Source: Bacteroidales bacterium (GTDB taxonomy: Bacteria > Bacteroidota > Bacteroidia > Bacteroidales > UBA932). From it: DNA of 64,000 bases. Positions 25,886 to 35,469 of the stretch are shown in pieces. Under the pieces are notes generated by a model. That model did not search any database. It was not told where the DNA came from and saw only the letters and a list, made by a program, of their open reading frames with translations. The stretch's first letter is position 1. Every line of letters starts with the position of its first letter. The translations under genes and the position numbers were made by a program. The stretch is taken from contig JAILIM010000090.1 of assembly GCA_024695285.1 (NCBI GenBank), positions 1 through 64,000 of the forward strand, read 5' to 3'.

Positions 25886-28129
25886 ATGAAAAAGATTTTC
25901 ACCATACTTCAATGCCTGATACTGGGGATTATGGCAGCAGCGCCCACGGAGGCCTCGGCTGAGACTACGCCATCCGCGTCCTCGCCAGCTGCCTCCCACG
26001 ACATCAAGAGCCTCGGCGCCTGGGGCCCGTACTCGAAAGAGTACTACGGCATCTCCCACATCCAGGACCTGGGTTCCGGCATCCAGGTGGAATTCTGCCT
26101 GGTCACCGGCCAGTACCGCAGAAACTTCAAGGTGCCGTGCGCTCTCTGGGAGTCCGGGGTACACCCCTGGCGCGTATCCGCCGACATGAAGCACATAACC
26201 TACCGCCACGACATCGAGTGGAAGGACCAGGTCTATGTGGATGCCACCTGGCACGTGCTGGACGATGACCACGTATTGCTGGAATGCCACTGTGTCAACA
26301 ATACCGGCCTCGTCCAGAACATAAACCTGCAGCTTGCAGTCCGCAAGGCAGGAGGCGCCAAGGAGCAGTGGACACCTGAAGTCAGGGAAGGCGAAGGCTG
26401 GTTCAGCGTCCGGTACCCCGAAGTAGATGCCAGCTACAGCATCGTCTGGGACTATCCTCTCAGCGAGGTGCGCACATGGAACTGCGCGCGCCTGGAGGAA
26501 CTGATGCCAGCCAAGGCCCACGACCACGTGCGCAAGAACATGAAGGGAGATTTTAAAGGCCACTTCACCGCCAACTTCCTGCGCCCCATAGTGCTCCAGC
26601 CGCAGTCCGACACGACCCTTTGGCAACTCATCGTCCGTGGCGCCGAAGTCCCTACTCCTCAGCAACTTGCAACTTTTGCCTGCACGAAAAACAATGCGGG
26701 CAAATCCTGCAAAGCGCTGGGAGGCAGCTGGTTAGCGGGCACCGAGGGCGGGCAGGAGATCACCGGCAGGAAGGATGAGACAGTGCCCCTCGGGGTACGG
26801 CTCCTGCAAGCCACAATGCTGACCGACGTCGTGTACCCTATCGACGCCTACGGTGAGCCCATCCGTCACTTCTGCCCCGGCAAGCGTTGGGACAGCCTTT
26901 ACACCTGGGACTGCGGCTTCATCGGCTGGGCCATGAGCGAGATTGATCCCGCCCGCGGCTACGAAATCATCCGACAGTACACCACCACCCCCGAAGAAAA
27001 AGCCCCTTTCGTCCACCACGGCACTCCCCTGGCAACCCAGATCTTCGCCATCGGTGACGTATGGGAAAGATGCGGCTGCAGCGTAGACCAGCTAAAGGAA
27101 ATCTATCCCCGCCTCAAGCGCTTCTACGACTATATGACCGGCCCCGAGTTTCGCAGGAAAAGCGGCCTGCTGGAGACCTGGCACTTGTTTTACAACAGCG
27201 GCGGCTGGGATGACTATCCGCCCCAGTGGGAACTGCGGCCACAAAAGGAACTGCGCAGCCGCACGCTCCCGATGGTGTCCACCTCGTACTACATCCGCTG
27301 CGCAAGGATACTCCGCCTGCTTGCGACTCACCTTGCTTCCGACACCAAATGCAGGGAAAGTGCAGCCTACAAAGCCGACTTACGTCAGTTCGACGCCGAC
27401 ATAAAGGAGATGTCCACGGGCATTCTCGCCAACGCCTGGGATGCTGAAACCGGCTGGTTCGGCTACGTGCAGCACGACTCCGAAGAGCGCCCGACCGGCA
27501 TCTACCGCACTGCAGAGGGCATCAACTTCAACATGGGGCTCGACGGCGTGACGCCTCTTGTTGCCGGAATCACCGACGAGGAGCAAACCTCCGCCCTTCT
27601 GGCACATTTATTCACGGAGGGAGACCTCTGGACCTCCTGCGGCATCACCGCAGTGAGCCGGAAAGCCCCTTACTACCGCATCGACGGCTACTGGAACGGC
27701 ACGGTCTGGATGCCACACCAGATGATACTCTGGAAGACCATGCTAGACCTTGGGCTGCCGGAGAAAGCCCGTCTCATTGCGGACACCGCACTGGCAAACT
27801 GGGAGCGTGAATGCGAAGATTCATACAACTGCTACGAGCATTTCATGATTGAAACGGGACGTGGCGGCGGCTGGTACAACTTCTCCGGCCTCTCCACCCC
27901 TATAATCAACTGGTATAACGCCTACCATAAGCCCGGTACCGTTTCCACAGGCTTCGGCACCCTGGTTACCTCCGCCCGCTGGGCCGAAGACTTTTCCTCA
28001 GTAGAGCTTACCCTCGAATTCGACAAAGACCTGGCCGGCAAAGACATAGCCGTCATCGCTTGCCTGCGCGAGGGCCCGGAGACGGTCGTGCTCAAAGCAA
28101 GCAAAAAGCCGATGACTATAAGAATCTAG
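25886..28129 (+). CDS. (alpha/alpha)6-barrel glycoside hydrolase, GH63/MGH1-like
   Basis: A 747-aa exported enzyme (signal MKKIFTILQCLILGIMAAAPTEASA). The first ~270 residues are beta-rich. The C-terminal ~430 residues form an (alpha/alpha)6 barrel: PGKRWDSLYTWDCGFIGWAMS, PLATQIFAIGDVWERCG, ETWHLFYNSGGWDDYP, RIDGYWNGTVWMPHQMILWK, and HFMIETGRGGGWYNFSGLS. This pattern resembles GH63 and mannosylglycerate-hydrolase-like enzymes. Acidic residues in YTWDCG and GWDD are candidate catalytic groups. The ATG at 25886 opens the signal peptide; upstream in-frame codons lie in the promoter. The promoter carries a LacI-type operator, which links it to the locus around 51 kb. Its stop codon overlaps that of the convergent esterase gene. 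Substrate unknown. Confidence 0.75.
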   Translation: MKKIFTILQCLILGIMAAAPTEASAETTPSASSPAASHDIKSLGAWGPYSKEYYGISHIQDLGSGIQVEFCLVTGQYRRNFKVPCALWESGVHPWRVSADMKHITYRHDIEWKDQVYVDATWHVLDDDHVLLECHCVNNTGLVQNINLQLAVRKAGGAKEQWTPEVREGEGWFSVRYPEVDASYSIVWDYPLSEVRTWNCARLEELMPAKAHDHVRKNMKGDFKGHFTANFLRPIVLQPQSDTTLWQLIVRGAEVPTPQQLATFACTKNNAGKSCKALGGSWLAGTEGGQEITGRKDETVPLGVRLLQATMLTDVVYPIDAYGEPIRHFCPGKRWDSLYTWDCGFIGWAMSEIDPARGYEIIRQYTTTPEEKAPFVHHGTPLATQIFAIGDVWERCGCSVDQLKEIYPRLKRFYDYMTGPEFRRKSGLLETWHLFYNSGGWDDYPPQWELRPQKELRSRTLPMVSTSYYIRCARILRLLATHLASDTKCRESAAYKADLRQFDADIKEMSTGILANAWDAETGWFGYVQHDSEERPTGIYRTAEGINFNMGLDGVTPLVAGITDEEQTSALLAHLFTEGDLWTSCGITAVSRKAPYYRIDGYWNGTVWMPHQMILWKTMLDLGLPEKARLIADTALANWERECEDSYNCYEHFMIETGRGGGWYNFSGLSTPIINWYNAYHKPGTVSTGFGTLVTSARWAEDFSSVELTLEFDKDLAGKDIAVIACLREGPETVVLKASKKPMTIRI

Positions 28130-29214
28130 CGAATCCCGTAGCGGCGGAGGATGCGGAGGATGGGTTTGCGGACGGATTTGGCCCAGAGCCAGTAGCCATA
28201 GTCACCGGGGTGGACGCCGTCCACGCTGGTTTCGTGCATGGCGGAAGTAGCATCGGACTTAATGTAGTAGATATCCCTGTACCTCTTAACGGCTATCCGC
28301 ATAAGGCTGTCCGCCATGGCAATCTTCTGCCCCTCTGCCTTATCATGTTCGCGGTCGAAATTGCGCCCCTCGCGCCAGATGGTACTCATGAAGATGAGAG
28401 GAACGCCCGGCCTCGCGGCCTGGATGGTCTCGATGAAATTGAACAGGTTGGCCTCAACCGTACTGGCGTTGCCGTTGGAGAAGGCGTCGAAAACATAGGC
28501 ATCCACGTCGGCCTGGGCCAGAGCAGCAGCGAACTGCGGCTGCATCCGGCAGTCGCCGCTCACCCCGAGACTGCAGAACTGAAGCCCCGTGGTGCGTGTG
28601 AGGAAGCCAGGTACGGTCTGGCCGGCCCGGCCGGTAGCGACTCCATGCATAAAACTGGAACCGTGCAGGCATATCCTGTGGCGGAAAGGCACTTCCCCCG
28701 CTTCAAGCAGGCAGCCCTTCTCAACACCCACTTTCACGGACGTCAGCTTGCTCTCGGTCGGCAGATACATGATGCACTCCTTTAGCGAGTTATCCATATT
28801 TTTGACCAAATGGAGCACACGTCCGTTCTCGGTTTGGGTGTCGTATTTATAGTTACACACTCCTGCCCATAGCCACTTCCCGTCCTTCTTTATGTATAGG
28901 TCAAAGCCCCTGGAAGCCCACCCGGAATTGCGGGTACCGCTCAAATGCTTGAATTCCGGCTTCACCCAAACCGATGGCGAATCAGTCTTGAACGAAACCA
29001 CTATGCCGGACGACATCTCCAGCAGGTTGATATCCTTTGCATCCCAGCCGCCGAAGCGCTCGAAATCCATACGCTGATAGGGATTCGGAGTGTCCTGGAA
29101 AACCTTCCCAAATAGGGTCAGATCGGATGCTTCAGTGAAGACGAGTTCCGGCTCCTGAGCAAAGGCCGCATAACCGGCTGCAAGAAGCAGGAGCAGGCAG
29201 ATGATTCTTTTCAT
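28126..29214 (-). CDS. Exported SGNH-family hydrolase (probable carbohydrate esterase)
   Basis: A 362-aa protein with signal peptide (MKRIICLLLLLAAGYAAFAQ). Residues ~20-170 are a beta-sandwich with the GFDLYIK motif of the GxDLY domain that precedes many SGNH hydrolases. The SGNH domain follows: CLHGSSFMHG (nucleophile Ser block), SLGVSGDCRMQP (Gly block), DAFSNGN (Asn block), and the C-terminal DGVHPGDYGYW (Asp-x-x-His). These enzymes often remove acetyl groups from glycans. The start overlaps the stop of the LamG gene (ATGA), so the two are co-translated. Its stop lies tail to tail on the GH63-like gene, sharing a CTAG. Confidence 0.85.
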   Translation of the reverse strand: MKRIICLLLLLAAGYAAFAQEPELVFTEASDLTLFGKVFQDTPNPYQRMDFERFGGWDAKDINLLEMSSGIVVSFKTDSPSVWVKPEFKHLSGTRNSGWASRGFDLYIKKDGKWLWAGVCNYKYDTQTENGRVLHLVKNMDNSLKECIMYLPTESKLTSVKVGVEKGCLLEAGEVPFRHRICLHGSSFMHGVATGRAGQTVPGFLTRTTGLQFCSLGVSGDCRMQPQFAAALAQADVDAYVFDAFSNGNASTVEANLFNFIETIQAARPGVPLIFMSTIWREGRNFDREHDKAEGQKIAMADSLMRIAVKRYRDIYYIKSDATSAMHETSVDGVHPGDYGYWLWAKSVRKPILRILRRYGIR

Positions 29215-31142
29215 AATAGTTTGATATTGACGGGGGTTTCAGCCTGGATGGGCAGCCATAGCACGAGCTGCGGGCCGTCCCAGGCAGTGTGGACACCGGC
29301 CTTATATCCAGCGTACGGCTTGCCGTCCACCTCGACGCCGGACAGCTCCGAAATGCCTTTCAAGATGATGCAAATGCCGTTGGCAGGACGCTCAGAAGAT
29401 GCCACCAAACGGAAGGACTGCATATGTGGCGAGGCCACATATGCTCTTTGGGTTATGTCGTATGTAACCTCGGAGCCGTTGCAGACGAGACTGGGAGCGC
29501 GGAGCCAGGACTTGGCGAGGGGAAGAAGTTCGGCGGCGTCTTTGTCGGTACAGCCGCAGAGCATCAGTTTGGTCATCTTGCCTCCCTCAACAGAGTGAGG
29601 AGCGTTGTACTGTGTAGCGGTGTAGGTGTGTGAAGGAGCGTCGGGGACGCAGGCGTAGCGGCCGATAACATAGTCCTGGGCCACCGGCCAGTGGTTGCGC
29701 CACGGAAAGTCGGAGAAGTCGGACCAGCGGCCGGCGTAACGGTCGATAGCAGGACCGCTACCGCCCTTCTCATTGACGCCGGAGCCGTCTTCCAGAATCA
29801 AGAAGGGGTTCCAGCGGCTCTTCAGGTACGTGACCTGTATGTTGGCCCCGGGCAGGGACGGCTCATCCTGACGGCGGGCGCCGTCGAAGTTCCAGCCGTA
29901 TGTGGCGCTGCTGCCGTCCATGGCGGCAACTGACATTATGTGGCCGGCATCAAGCACATCCTCCGGACGCTGCGACGGGTGCAGCACCTGCAGGCTCTGG
30001 CACCATTCGTACCAGTGGTCCGGGTGATCCGTCCATACTACCATCTTGCGCACACCCACGCCGTCGGGATAGAAGATATACGTCTCCTCCGAGCAGTCGC
30101 CCCACTGTGTTTCCTCGCTCTGGTAGGGAATCTTCTGGTTCACGCCCACGGGCAGGTTGCGCCACAGCACTACAGTGCGGGCCGGCGTGTTCTCAATAAT
30201 ACGCACGCTGGAGAAGTCGGCATGCTTGTCGCTCATGCTTTCCGGGCAGCCCCATCCGGTCACTTTCTTGCGCTCTATGAACTCGTTGCACATCCAGTTG
30301 TCTTTCTCGGTGACGAAACAGGGCGCATAGGAAATGCCCCTCCAGAAGACCACCCGGTGCGGCTGCTCAGGCCCGAAAGAGACCACTACGTCCGGAGTCT
30401 CGCCCCGCCAGCGTTCGTCGAAGGCCTTGTAGTACTTCAGCGGTATGTACCAGGCACCGAAGGCAAGGCTGTCCGGGCCAGACGGCAGCACACGCGCCTC
30501 GAATTCCGGAGCCTCAGGACGCACGAACTTCTCCTTCAGGAGCTTGGAATATGCATCCTTGGCTTCAATGATACGCAGTTCGTCAATCGCTCCGTCTATG
30601 CTGCTGTAAATCGGAATATTCTGGTTCTCATAGAAACTGGGCGTACGAATGGGCGTGCGTCCTATCCACAGGTCATAACCCTCCTGCTCCACCCAGGGCA
30701 GTTCCAGCGGTAGTTTCGCCACCTGCTTGCCGTTCACGGCCAGATAAAGGCCGGAACCTGCACGGAACTGGGCCGTCAGCCGCGACCACTGCCTCAGTTG
30801 CAGGCCCGAAGTACTCTCCACCGACATCCACTCCCCTGCCGACGCCACCTGGAAATGCACCTTCCCCAAGGCGTCCAGCCACAGGGACCAGCCGCCGGGC
30901 ACATCCGTACGCTGCCGGCACACCACCGGGCACGGGCTCTTGGGGAAAGCCACCGGACACACCCACACGTCCACAGTGAAATGCCTTGAAGGCACCGGGA
31001 CCTCAGAGGACGGCACCACGATACGGGAATCGAAGCCGTCGAAAAAAGCCGCCTGCCCCTTTACTCCAGGGACCGTTCCGTCTTCAAACGCCAGCGCAAA
31101 AGAGGCCGACAGCGCAGCCAGTGCCATAAAGAGAACATTCAT
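29211..31142 (-). CDS. Exported LamG-domain protein
   Basis: A 643-aa protein with signal MNVLFMALAALSASFALA. Residues ~20-190 form a concanavalin/LamG-like lectin fold (AAFFDGFDSRIVVP, HFTVDVWVCP, WSLWLDALGKVHFQV, GYDLWIGRTP, GAIDELRI). The remaining ~430 residues (FGAWYIPLKYYKAFDERWRG, CSEETYIFYPDGVGVRKMVVW, YGWNFDGARRQDEPS) are not a family I can name but are beta-rich and look like a carbohydrate-active domain. The start is set by the signal peptide, with a promoter and a variant LacI-type site just upstream. It forms an operon with the SGNH esterase. A role in binding or processing the locus's glycan is inferred. Confidence 0.7.
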   Translation of the reverse strand: MNVLFMALAALSASFALAFEDGTVPGVKGQAAFFDGFDSRIVVPSSEVPVPSRHFTVDVWVCPVAFPKSPCPVVCRQRTDVPGGWSLWLDALGKVHFQVASAGEWMSVESTSGLQLRQWSRLTAQFRAGSGLYLAVNGKQVAKLPLELPWVEQEGYDLWIGRTPIRTPSFYENQNIPIYSSIDGAIDELRIIEAKDAYSKLLKEKFVRPEAPEFEARVLPSGPDSLAFGAWYIPLKYYKAFDERWRGETPDVVVSFGPEQPHRVVFWRGISYAPCFVTEKDNWMCNEFIERKKVTGWGCPESMSDKHADFSSVRIIENTPARTVVLWRNLPVGVNQKIPYQSEETQWGDCSEETYIFYPDGVGVRKMVVWTDHPDHWYEWCQSLQVLHPSQRPEDVLDAGHIMSVAAMDGSSATYGWNFDGARRQDEPSLPGANIQVTYLKSRWNPFLILEDGSGVNEKGGSGPAIDRYAGRWSDFSDFPWRNHWPVAQDYVIGRYACVPDAPSHTYTATQYNAPHSVEGGKMTKLMLCGCTDKDAAELLPLAKSWLRAPSLVCNGSEVTYDITQRAYVASPHMQSFRLVASSERPANGICIILKGISELSGVEVDGKPYAGYKAGVHTAWDGPQLVLWLPIQAETPVNIKLL

Positions 31143-31162
31143 ATCAACAAGTGGCCGGGAAA

Positions 31163-31187
31163 TGTGTGCCCGAACACACAAATATAA
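31163..31187 (-). promoter_or_regulatory. -7 box with a variant LacI-type operator (site B)
   Basis: On the minus strand TATATTTG (31187-31180) is followed at once by TGTGTTCGGGCACACA. The half sites TGTGT and ACACA are present but separated by 6 rather than 4 bases, so this is a spacing variant of the repeated palindrome. It serves the LamG-esterase operon starting at 31142. Confidence 0.5.
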
Positions 31188-31199
31188 CAATTTTATTGC

Positions 31200-31207
31200 T
31201 ATTTTTG
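31200..31207 (+). promoter_or_regulatory. Possible -7 box for the MBL-fold gene
   Basis: TATTTTTG fits TAnnTTTG and lies 5 bp before the GTG start at 31213; the leader would be nearly absent. It is divergent from the LamG promoter. Confidence 0.45.
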
Positions 31208-31212
31208 CCTCT

Positions 31213-32493
31213 GTGAACAGAAGGGATTTCATAAAAACATCGGTGCTCGGAGGCGCTTCCATCTGCCTGACGGACTGGCAGAAAGCCTTCGCAATGGGGA
31301 GGAGCGACACTGCCGCAGGCCAGCCCTGGCAAGGCTGGAAGGAAGGCCGGTTCCAAATCCACTTCATCTACACAGGAGCGGCGGAATCCATGTTCCTGAT
31401 CTTTCCGGACGGCACCACCATGCTGCTGGACTGCGGAGACTTCGATGCGGCCGCACGCGGCGAAAAGGCAGTGCCCATACTCCCCGGCCCCCAGAAGCAC
31501 GCCGGCGAATGGATTGCCCGCTACGTGACCCGCGTCAATCCTGCAGTCACCGACGTGGACTATATGCTCCTCACCCACTACCACAACGACCACGCCGGCT
31601 CCGACCGTTTCTACGCTGAAAAGATCATCCGGGACGGCCAGGAATACGCCCTCAGCGGCTTCTCCCAGGCGGCGGAAACCCTCAACTTCAGCAAAGCCAT
31701 CGACCGCTGCTGGCCCGACAGCCCCGACAGCCTCAAATACGCAGATCCTGACACCGTTGGCCACATGCAGCGCTTCTACAGCTACATGCAGAAGCACAGG
31801 GGGCTCTCAATCGAGACCTTCCGCCTCGGCGCCACCGACCAGATAGTCCAGCTCCGCAAACCCGCCCGCTACCCTTCATTCCAGGTGCGCAACATCTGCG
31901 GAAACGGATGCCTTGCCATGCCCGACGGCAGCATAAAAGACCTCTTCTCGGCACGCAAGGAAGCCGGCAAGGTCACAAAGAACGAGAATGCGATGAGCCT
32001 CGGGATGCTGTTCAGCTACGGCCCCTTCCGCTTCTACACCGCCGGCGACTTCTCCGCCCGTTTCAAGGATCCCGACGGCACGCCCCGATTCATCGAGGAC
32101 GACATTGCCGGTATCTGCGGCCCCGTCTGCGTGGCCAAGGTAAACCACCACGGCCACAACTCAATGAGCGCCAAACTGGTCGCCGCGCTGCGCCCGAAAG
32201 TCTGGGTCAGTTGCGTATGGGACCAGCTGCACAACCTCCCGCCCTGCATGGAACTGCTATCCGACCGCAGCCTCTACCCGGGCGACCGCATCATCTGTCC
32301 CACAATCATGCCCGCCGAGCGGCGTGCCAAGGACGGCGGCACAGCCTGGATGAAGGACATCGCCCCCGCCTCCTTCGAGGGCGGCCACGTGGTCGTGGAC
32401 GTAGAAAAAGGAGGCACCCGCTACAGTGTCTCCTATCTCTCTGCCGCCGACGAATCGATGACCGTCCGCAGCGTTATGCATTTCAAGGTCTAA
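31213..32493 (+). CDS. Metallo-beta-lactamase-fold hydrolase with a twin-arginine-like signal
   Basis: A 426-aa protein. I place the start at GTG 31213, because it opens with NRRDFIKTSVLGGASICL, a Tat-like signal (RRDFIK), whereas upstream in-frame codons lie in the divergent promoter. The MBL fold is seen in FPDGTTMLLDCGDFD, the metal motif LLTHYHNDHAGSD, the later RFYTAGDFSA and AKVNHHGHNS. The arrangement resembles ComEC C-terminal-like MBL proteins that cleave phosphodiesters, but members of this fold are very diverse. It lies tail to tail with an EEP-family gene, overlapping by 4 bp. The substrate is unknown; other proteins in the locus also belong to phosphoester-cleaving families. Confidence 0.78.
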   Translation: MNRRDFIKTSVLGGASICLTDWQKAFAMGRSDTAAGQPWQGWKEGRFQIHFIYTGAAESMFLIFPDGTTMLLDCGDFDAAARGEKAVPILPGPQKHAGEWIARYVTRVNPAVTDVDYMLLTHYHNDHAGSDRFYAEKIIRDGQEYALSGFSQAAETLNFSKAIDRCWPDSPDSLKYADPDTVGHMQRFYSYMQKHRGLSIETFRLGATDQIVQLRKPARYPSFQVRNICGNGCLAMPDGSIKDLFSARKEAGKVTKNENAMSLGMLFSYGPFRFYTAGDFSARFKDPDGTPRFIEDDIAGICGPVCVAKVNHHGHNSMSAKLVAALRPKVWVSCVWDQLHNLPPCMELLSDRSLYPGDRIICPTIMPAERRAKDGGTAWMKDIAPASFEGGHVVVDVEKGGTRYSVSYLSAADESMTVRSVMHFKV

Positions 32494-33461
32494 TTCTTGT
32501 CCGTGTACGAGAAATCGGTGAGGACGGGGTAATGATCTGAAATATAGAGGATTCCGTAGTCTCGCTTATCTACCGAATAGGTCAGGGCCTTCAGCGGGCC
32601 GCAGTAAAAGATGTGGTCGATCAGTGAACCGCCCTTGCCGTAGTCGTTGCATGTGCTGATGGTACGGAAGCTGGACTTGACGGCATCCTCCCTGGCGTAG
32701 CCCAGCGGAACATTCCTCAGCCTCTGGAGTTCGTCGGTTGTGCTGGCGCAGTTGAAATCCCCAAGCAGGAATACGGGATCCTTGGACGAAGGCCCGAAGG
32801 CTCCTCCCGTGATGGACGGTATCTTGCTGATGTGCAGGTTGCTTTCCATCATCCTGAGCCCGGGAGCGACCGAAGTCATGTTCTTGTTGTTCTGGTAGTG
32901 GGTGTTGAAAACCCACAACGCCCGGCCGAGGTTGTCGCCGTCGGCGAGTTTCAGCCACGAAGTGCAGAGCGGATGCGACGTATGCCATGAGCCGTAGTCG
33001 TTGGCCTTGTTCTTCGCAACTACCTCGTCAGGCGTGTCGCTGTGCCAGAACGTTCCCCTGGCGGCGAGGTCGAAGCGGGATTTCTTGTAAAGAATAGTGT
33101 TTGATGTCTCATCCCCGCTGACCTGAAGGATATCCTTTCCGCTTTCCCGGCCGATGCCGTACAGGCCGTACTCATCCTTGACTTTGGACAGTATGTATTC
33201 GGCCTGGACCTTTTCGACCTCCTGCATCCCTATGATATCAGGTTTGCGGGTAAGGATGAACTTGCACACCGCATCCCTGCGCTTGTCCCAAGTGTAGTCT
33301 CCGTCGGCAGGCTCCGGATAACGGATGTTGAAGGTGCAGACCAGGAGGTCCGCCGTATCCTGCTGCGGAGTGTCCGGAGTGTCGGGATTGTCGGGACAAC
33401 CCCAGAGCAACGGAAGGACAAGCGCAAGGACAGAGCTTTTAAGGAACTTACTTGATGACAT
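32490..33461 (-). CDS. Endonuclease/exonuclease/phosphatase (EEP) family lipoprotein
   Basis: A 323-aa lipoprotein (signal ends LLWGC). DNase I-like fold motifs: LLVCTFNIRYP (Asn), IIGMQEVEK (metal Glu), WVFNTHYQNNKN (His), VFLLGDFNCAS (GDFN), SLIDHIFY (Asp-His) and ISDHYPVLTDF (SDHxP). All catalytic positions are present. The family hydrolyses phosphodiesters or phosphomonoesters in nucleic acids, inositol phosphates or lipids. The start overlaps the end of the BACON/GLUG-like gene by 14 bp, so it is the last gene of the SusCD operon. A second EEP protein heads the same operon, which suggests a phosphorylated substrate. Confidence 0.9.
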   Translation of the reverse strand: MSSSKFLKSSVLALVLPLLWGCPDNPDTPDTPQQDTADLLVCTFNIRYPEPADGDYTWDKRRDAVCKFILTRKPDIIGMQEVEKVQAEYILSKVKDEYGLYGIGRESGKDILQVSGDETSNTILYKKSRFDLAARGTFWHSDTPDEVVAKNKANDYGSWHTSHPLCTSWLKLADGDNLGRALWVFNTHYQNNKNMTSVAPGLRMMESNLHISKIPSITGGAFGPSSKDPVFLLGDFNCASTTDELQRLRNVPLGYAREDAVKSSFRTISTCNDYGKGGSLIDHIFYCGPLKALTYSVDKRDYGILYISDHYPVLTDFSYTDKN

Positions 33462-35454
33462 AATTGAACGATTGTGCACTCTCGTCATAGTTGATGCCCC
33501 AAAGCAGCGTAGCAGCATTCTCAGGAGTTATCGCCGTGCCGTTGCGCGATCCGGAAACCTCTACAGGATAAGAGGATGTGCCTATGGTGGCGGCAATCTT
33601 GTTGGCGGCGAAACCGCCCACCAGCATACCTACGTCAGACCCTTCAGGTGCAGTGATGTTTCCGGCGAATTTGCCACCCTCAACAGTGGCGGACTGGGAT
33701 TCCTTGGATTTGTTCCCGACCCAGCCGAAGAATCCACCTACGTCAACCTTGACTGCAGACTCGATATCGGCCACAGAAGAGCAGTTCTTTATTGTCTGGG
33801 CAAAGCCCCAGTGATGACCAGCGATGCCTCCGATTTCCGCAAATTCCTCTATTCCGAGGATGGAAATCTTTCCTGTGTTGGAACAATTCTCCATATACGG
33901 GGTGACACCGACTATGCCGCCGACTCGCACCTGACCGGCACCCTTAACGGTAATGGAACCGCTGTTGCTGCAGGAAGACATGACACCCCAGTTACTGGGA
34001 TTGGTATTGTCGTTCTCCGATGCCGGCCAGCCGACCACGCCGCCCAGATGCATCCAGTCCTTGGTGGTATAGACATCAACCGTGATGGCGCCGCTGTTGC
34101 TGCATCCGCTCACGCTGACGCCCCTGTTCTTGCTGGGGGCATCGTCAGAGGGATTGTTCACGCCACCGAAAACACCTCCGGCACAAAGCTGATGGTTCTG
34201 CCCGTCGAAAGTGCTCTTGTCACTTGTCAGGACATTGACTTCGAAAGGACCAGAATTGGAGCAATCGGTCACGGCACCGTAATAGCAGCCAGCCACACCG
34301 CCGGCAAACATCCTGGCCGGAGATGTATTCTGGCTTTCGACCTTGGTTTCCGTCCAAGAAACCTTGCCTGCATTCTTGCAGTTGTCGAGAGTTCCTATGG
34401 AATAAGCGACGACTCCTCCCACAGAGGCGGATATCTTCTTGTTGTAGAATTCACCCTTCTCAATATTGTCCGGGTCGGCAGGATCTCTGGCAGGACAAGC
34501 ACGACCGGTATGGTAACCGCCTGTAAGGCTTACTTCGCCGAAGTTCTCGCACCCGGCAAGTGCGCTGAGCGAGTATGCCACTATACCTGCAACTCCCTGA
34601 CTTGTGAAAGACTTGTCCTTTTCTGTCTCGACCGCCACCTTACCATAGTTCGTAAGACCGCTCAGGGGCGCTTCCTTGTTGACGGACATACCCACCAGTC
34701 CGGCGATGAGGTTGCTTATCTTGCTTCCGCCGGCATAGCTGAGTGTGACGCTGCCCTTATTGACGCAGTCATTGATAATGCCCTCATTGCGCGAAGTGAT
34801 TGCACCGAACACGTTGGTATCGGGGGCGAAAGAGCAGGACTCATCAATGACGATATTCTTGAGCGTCCCCTTGTTCACCTTGAAAAGGGGCCAGGAAGCT
34901 TTCAGGTTCTTGATGGCATGGCCTTCCCCGTCAAGTATGCCGGAAAAGCCCTCGGCTGGCACCAGGGTAATACCGGACATATCGATGTCAGATGCAAGGC
35001 GGGCCTCGTCAAGGGACTCCGATGTCAGGCCTGCCAGCCACTCGGCGAGCGCCTGGCCAGTTTTGATGGAGACCTTGTTGTCGCCCTTCTGCTGTATGGT
35101 CAGCACGTTGGGGCCTGAACCCAGTTCGGGGGCGAAGACCACCGTGCCGATGCGGCCGTCGACATTCTCATTGTCGGTCACGCTGACCGTGACGGTCACG
35201 GTGCCGTCGCCGGTCTTGGGATCTATCGTCACCCAGTCGGGGCCTTCGCAGGTCCAGGAACCGTCGGCATAGATCTTCACGGTCTGGGCTTCGGCGCCGA
35301 TGGCCTCGAAGTTAAGGGTAGAAGTACCCACGCGAACTACCGTCGCTGCGGTTTTATTCTCTCCGCCGCCACCGCCGGGATTGTCAGGATCGATGGGGTC
35401 CTTACAGGCAGCTATCGCTGCAAAAGATAGTAGTACGAGAAAAACCTTTTTCAT
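33448..35454 (-). CDS. Lipoprotein with BACON-like domain and GLUG-type repeats
   Basis: A 668-aa surface lipoprotein (MKKVFLVLLSFAAIAAC) with a proline/glycine linker. Residues ~40-125 look like a BACON domain (LNFEAIGAEAQTVKIYADGSWT...VLTIQQKGD). The rest is a ladder of short beta-helix-like repeats with the recurrent pattern CxNxGxV...GGVxGxx (for example NCKNAGKVSW, GGVVAYS, SCSNSGSITVKG, VRVGGIVG). Such repeats form right-handed beta-helices in surface adhesins or glycan-binding proteins. It follows SusD by 15 bp and precedes the EEP lipoprotein, in the position where many loci carry a surface glycan-binding protein. Confidence 0.82.
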   Translation of the reverse strand: MKKVFLVLLSFAAIAACKDPIDPDNPGGGGGENKTAATVVRVGTSTLNFEAIGAEAQTVKIYADGSWTCEGPDWVTIDPKTGDGTVTVTVSVTDNENVDGRIGTVVFAPELGSGPNVLTIQQKGDNKVSIKTGQALAEWLAGLTSESLDEARLASDIDMSGITLVPAEGFSGILDGEGHAIKNLKASWPLFKVNKGTLKNIVIDESCSFAPDTNVFGAITSRNEGIINDCVNKGSVTLSYAGGSKISNLIAGLVGMSVNKEAPLSGLTNYGKVAVETEKDKSFTSQGVAGIVAYSLSALAGCENFGEVSLTGGYHTGRACPARDPADPDNIEKGEFYNKKISASVGGVVAYSIGTLDNCKNAGKVSWTETKVESQNTSPARMFAGGVAGCYYGAVTDCSNSGPFEVNVLTSDKSTFDGQNHQLCAGGVFGGVNNPSDDAPSKNRGVSVSGCSNSGAITVDVYTTKDWMHLGGVVGWPASENDNTNPSNWGVMSSCSNSGSITVKGAGQVRVGGIVGVTPYMENCSNTGKISILGIEEFAEIGGIAGHHWGFAQTIKNCSSVADIESAVKVDVGGFFGWVGNKSKESQSATVEGGKFAGNITAPEGSDVGMLVGGFAANKIAATIGTSSYPVEVSGSRNGTAITPENAATLLWGINYDESAQSFNYVIK

Positions 35455-35469
35455 ATCATTGTCGTTTTA

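Noticed and set aside
33448..35454. CRISPR-like or other DNA repeat array
   Set aside because: The periodicity is at protein level (degenerate GLUG-type repeats); the DNA units vary in length and sequence and there are no constant repeats with spacers.
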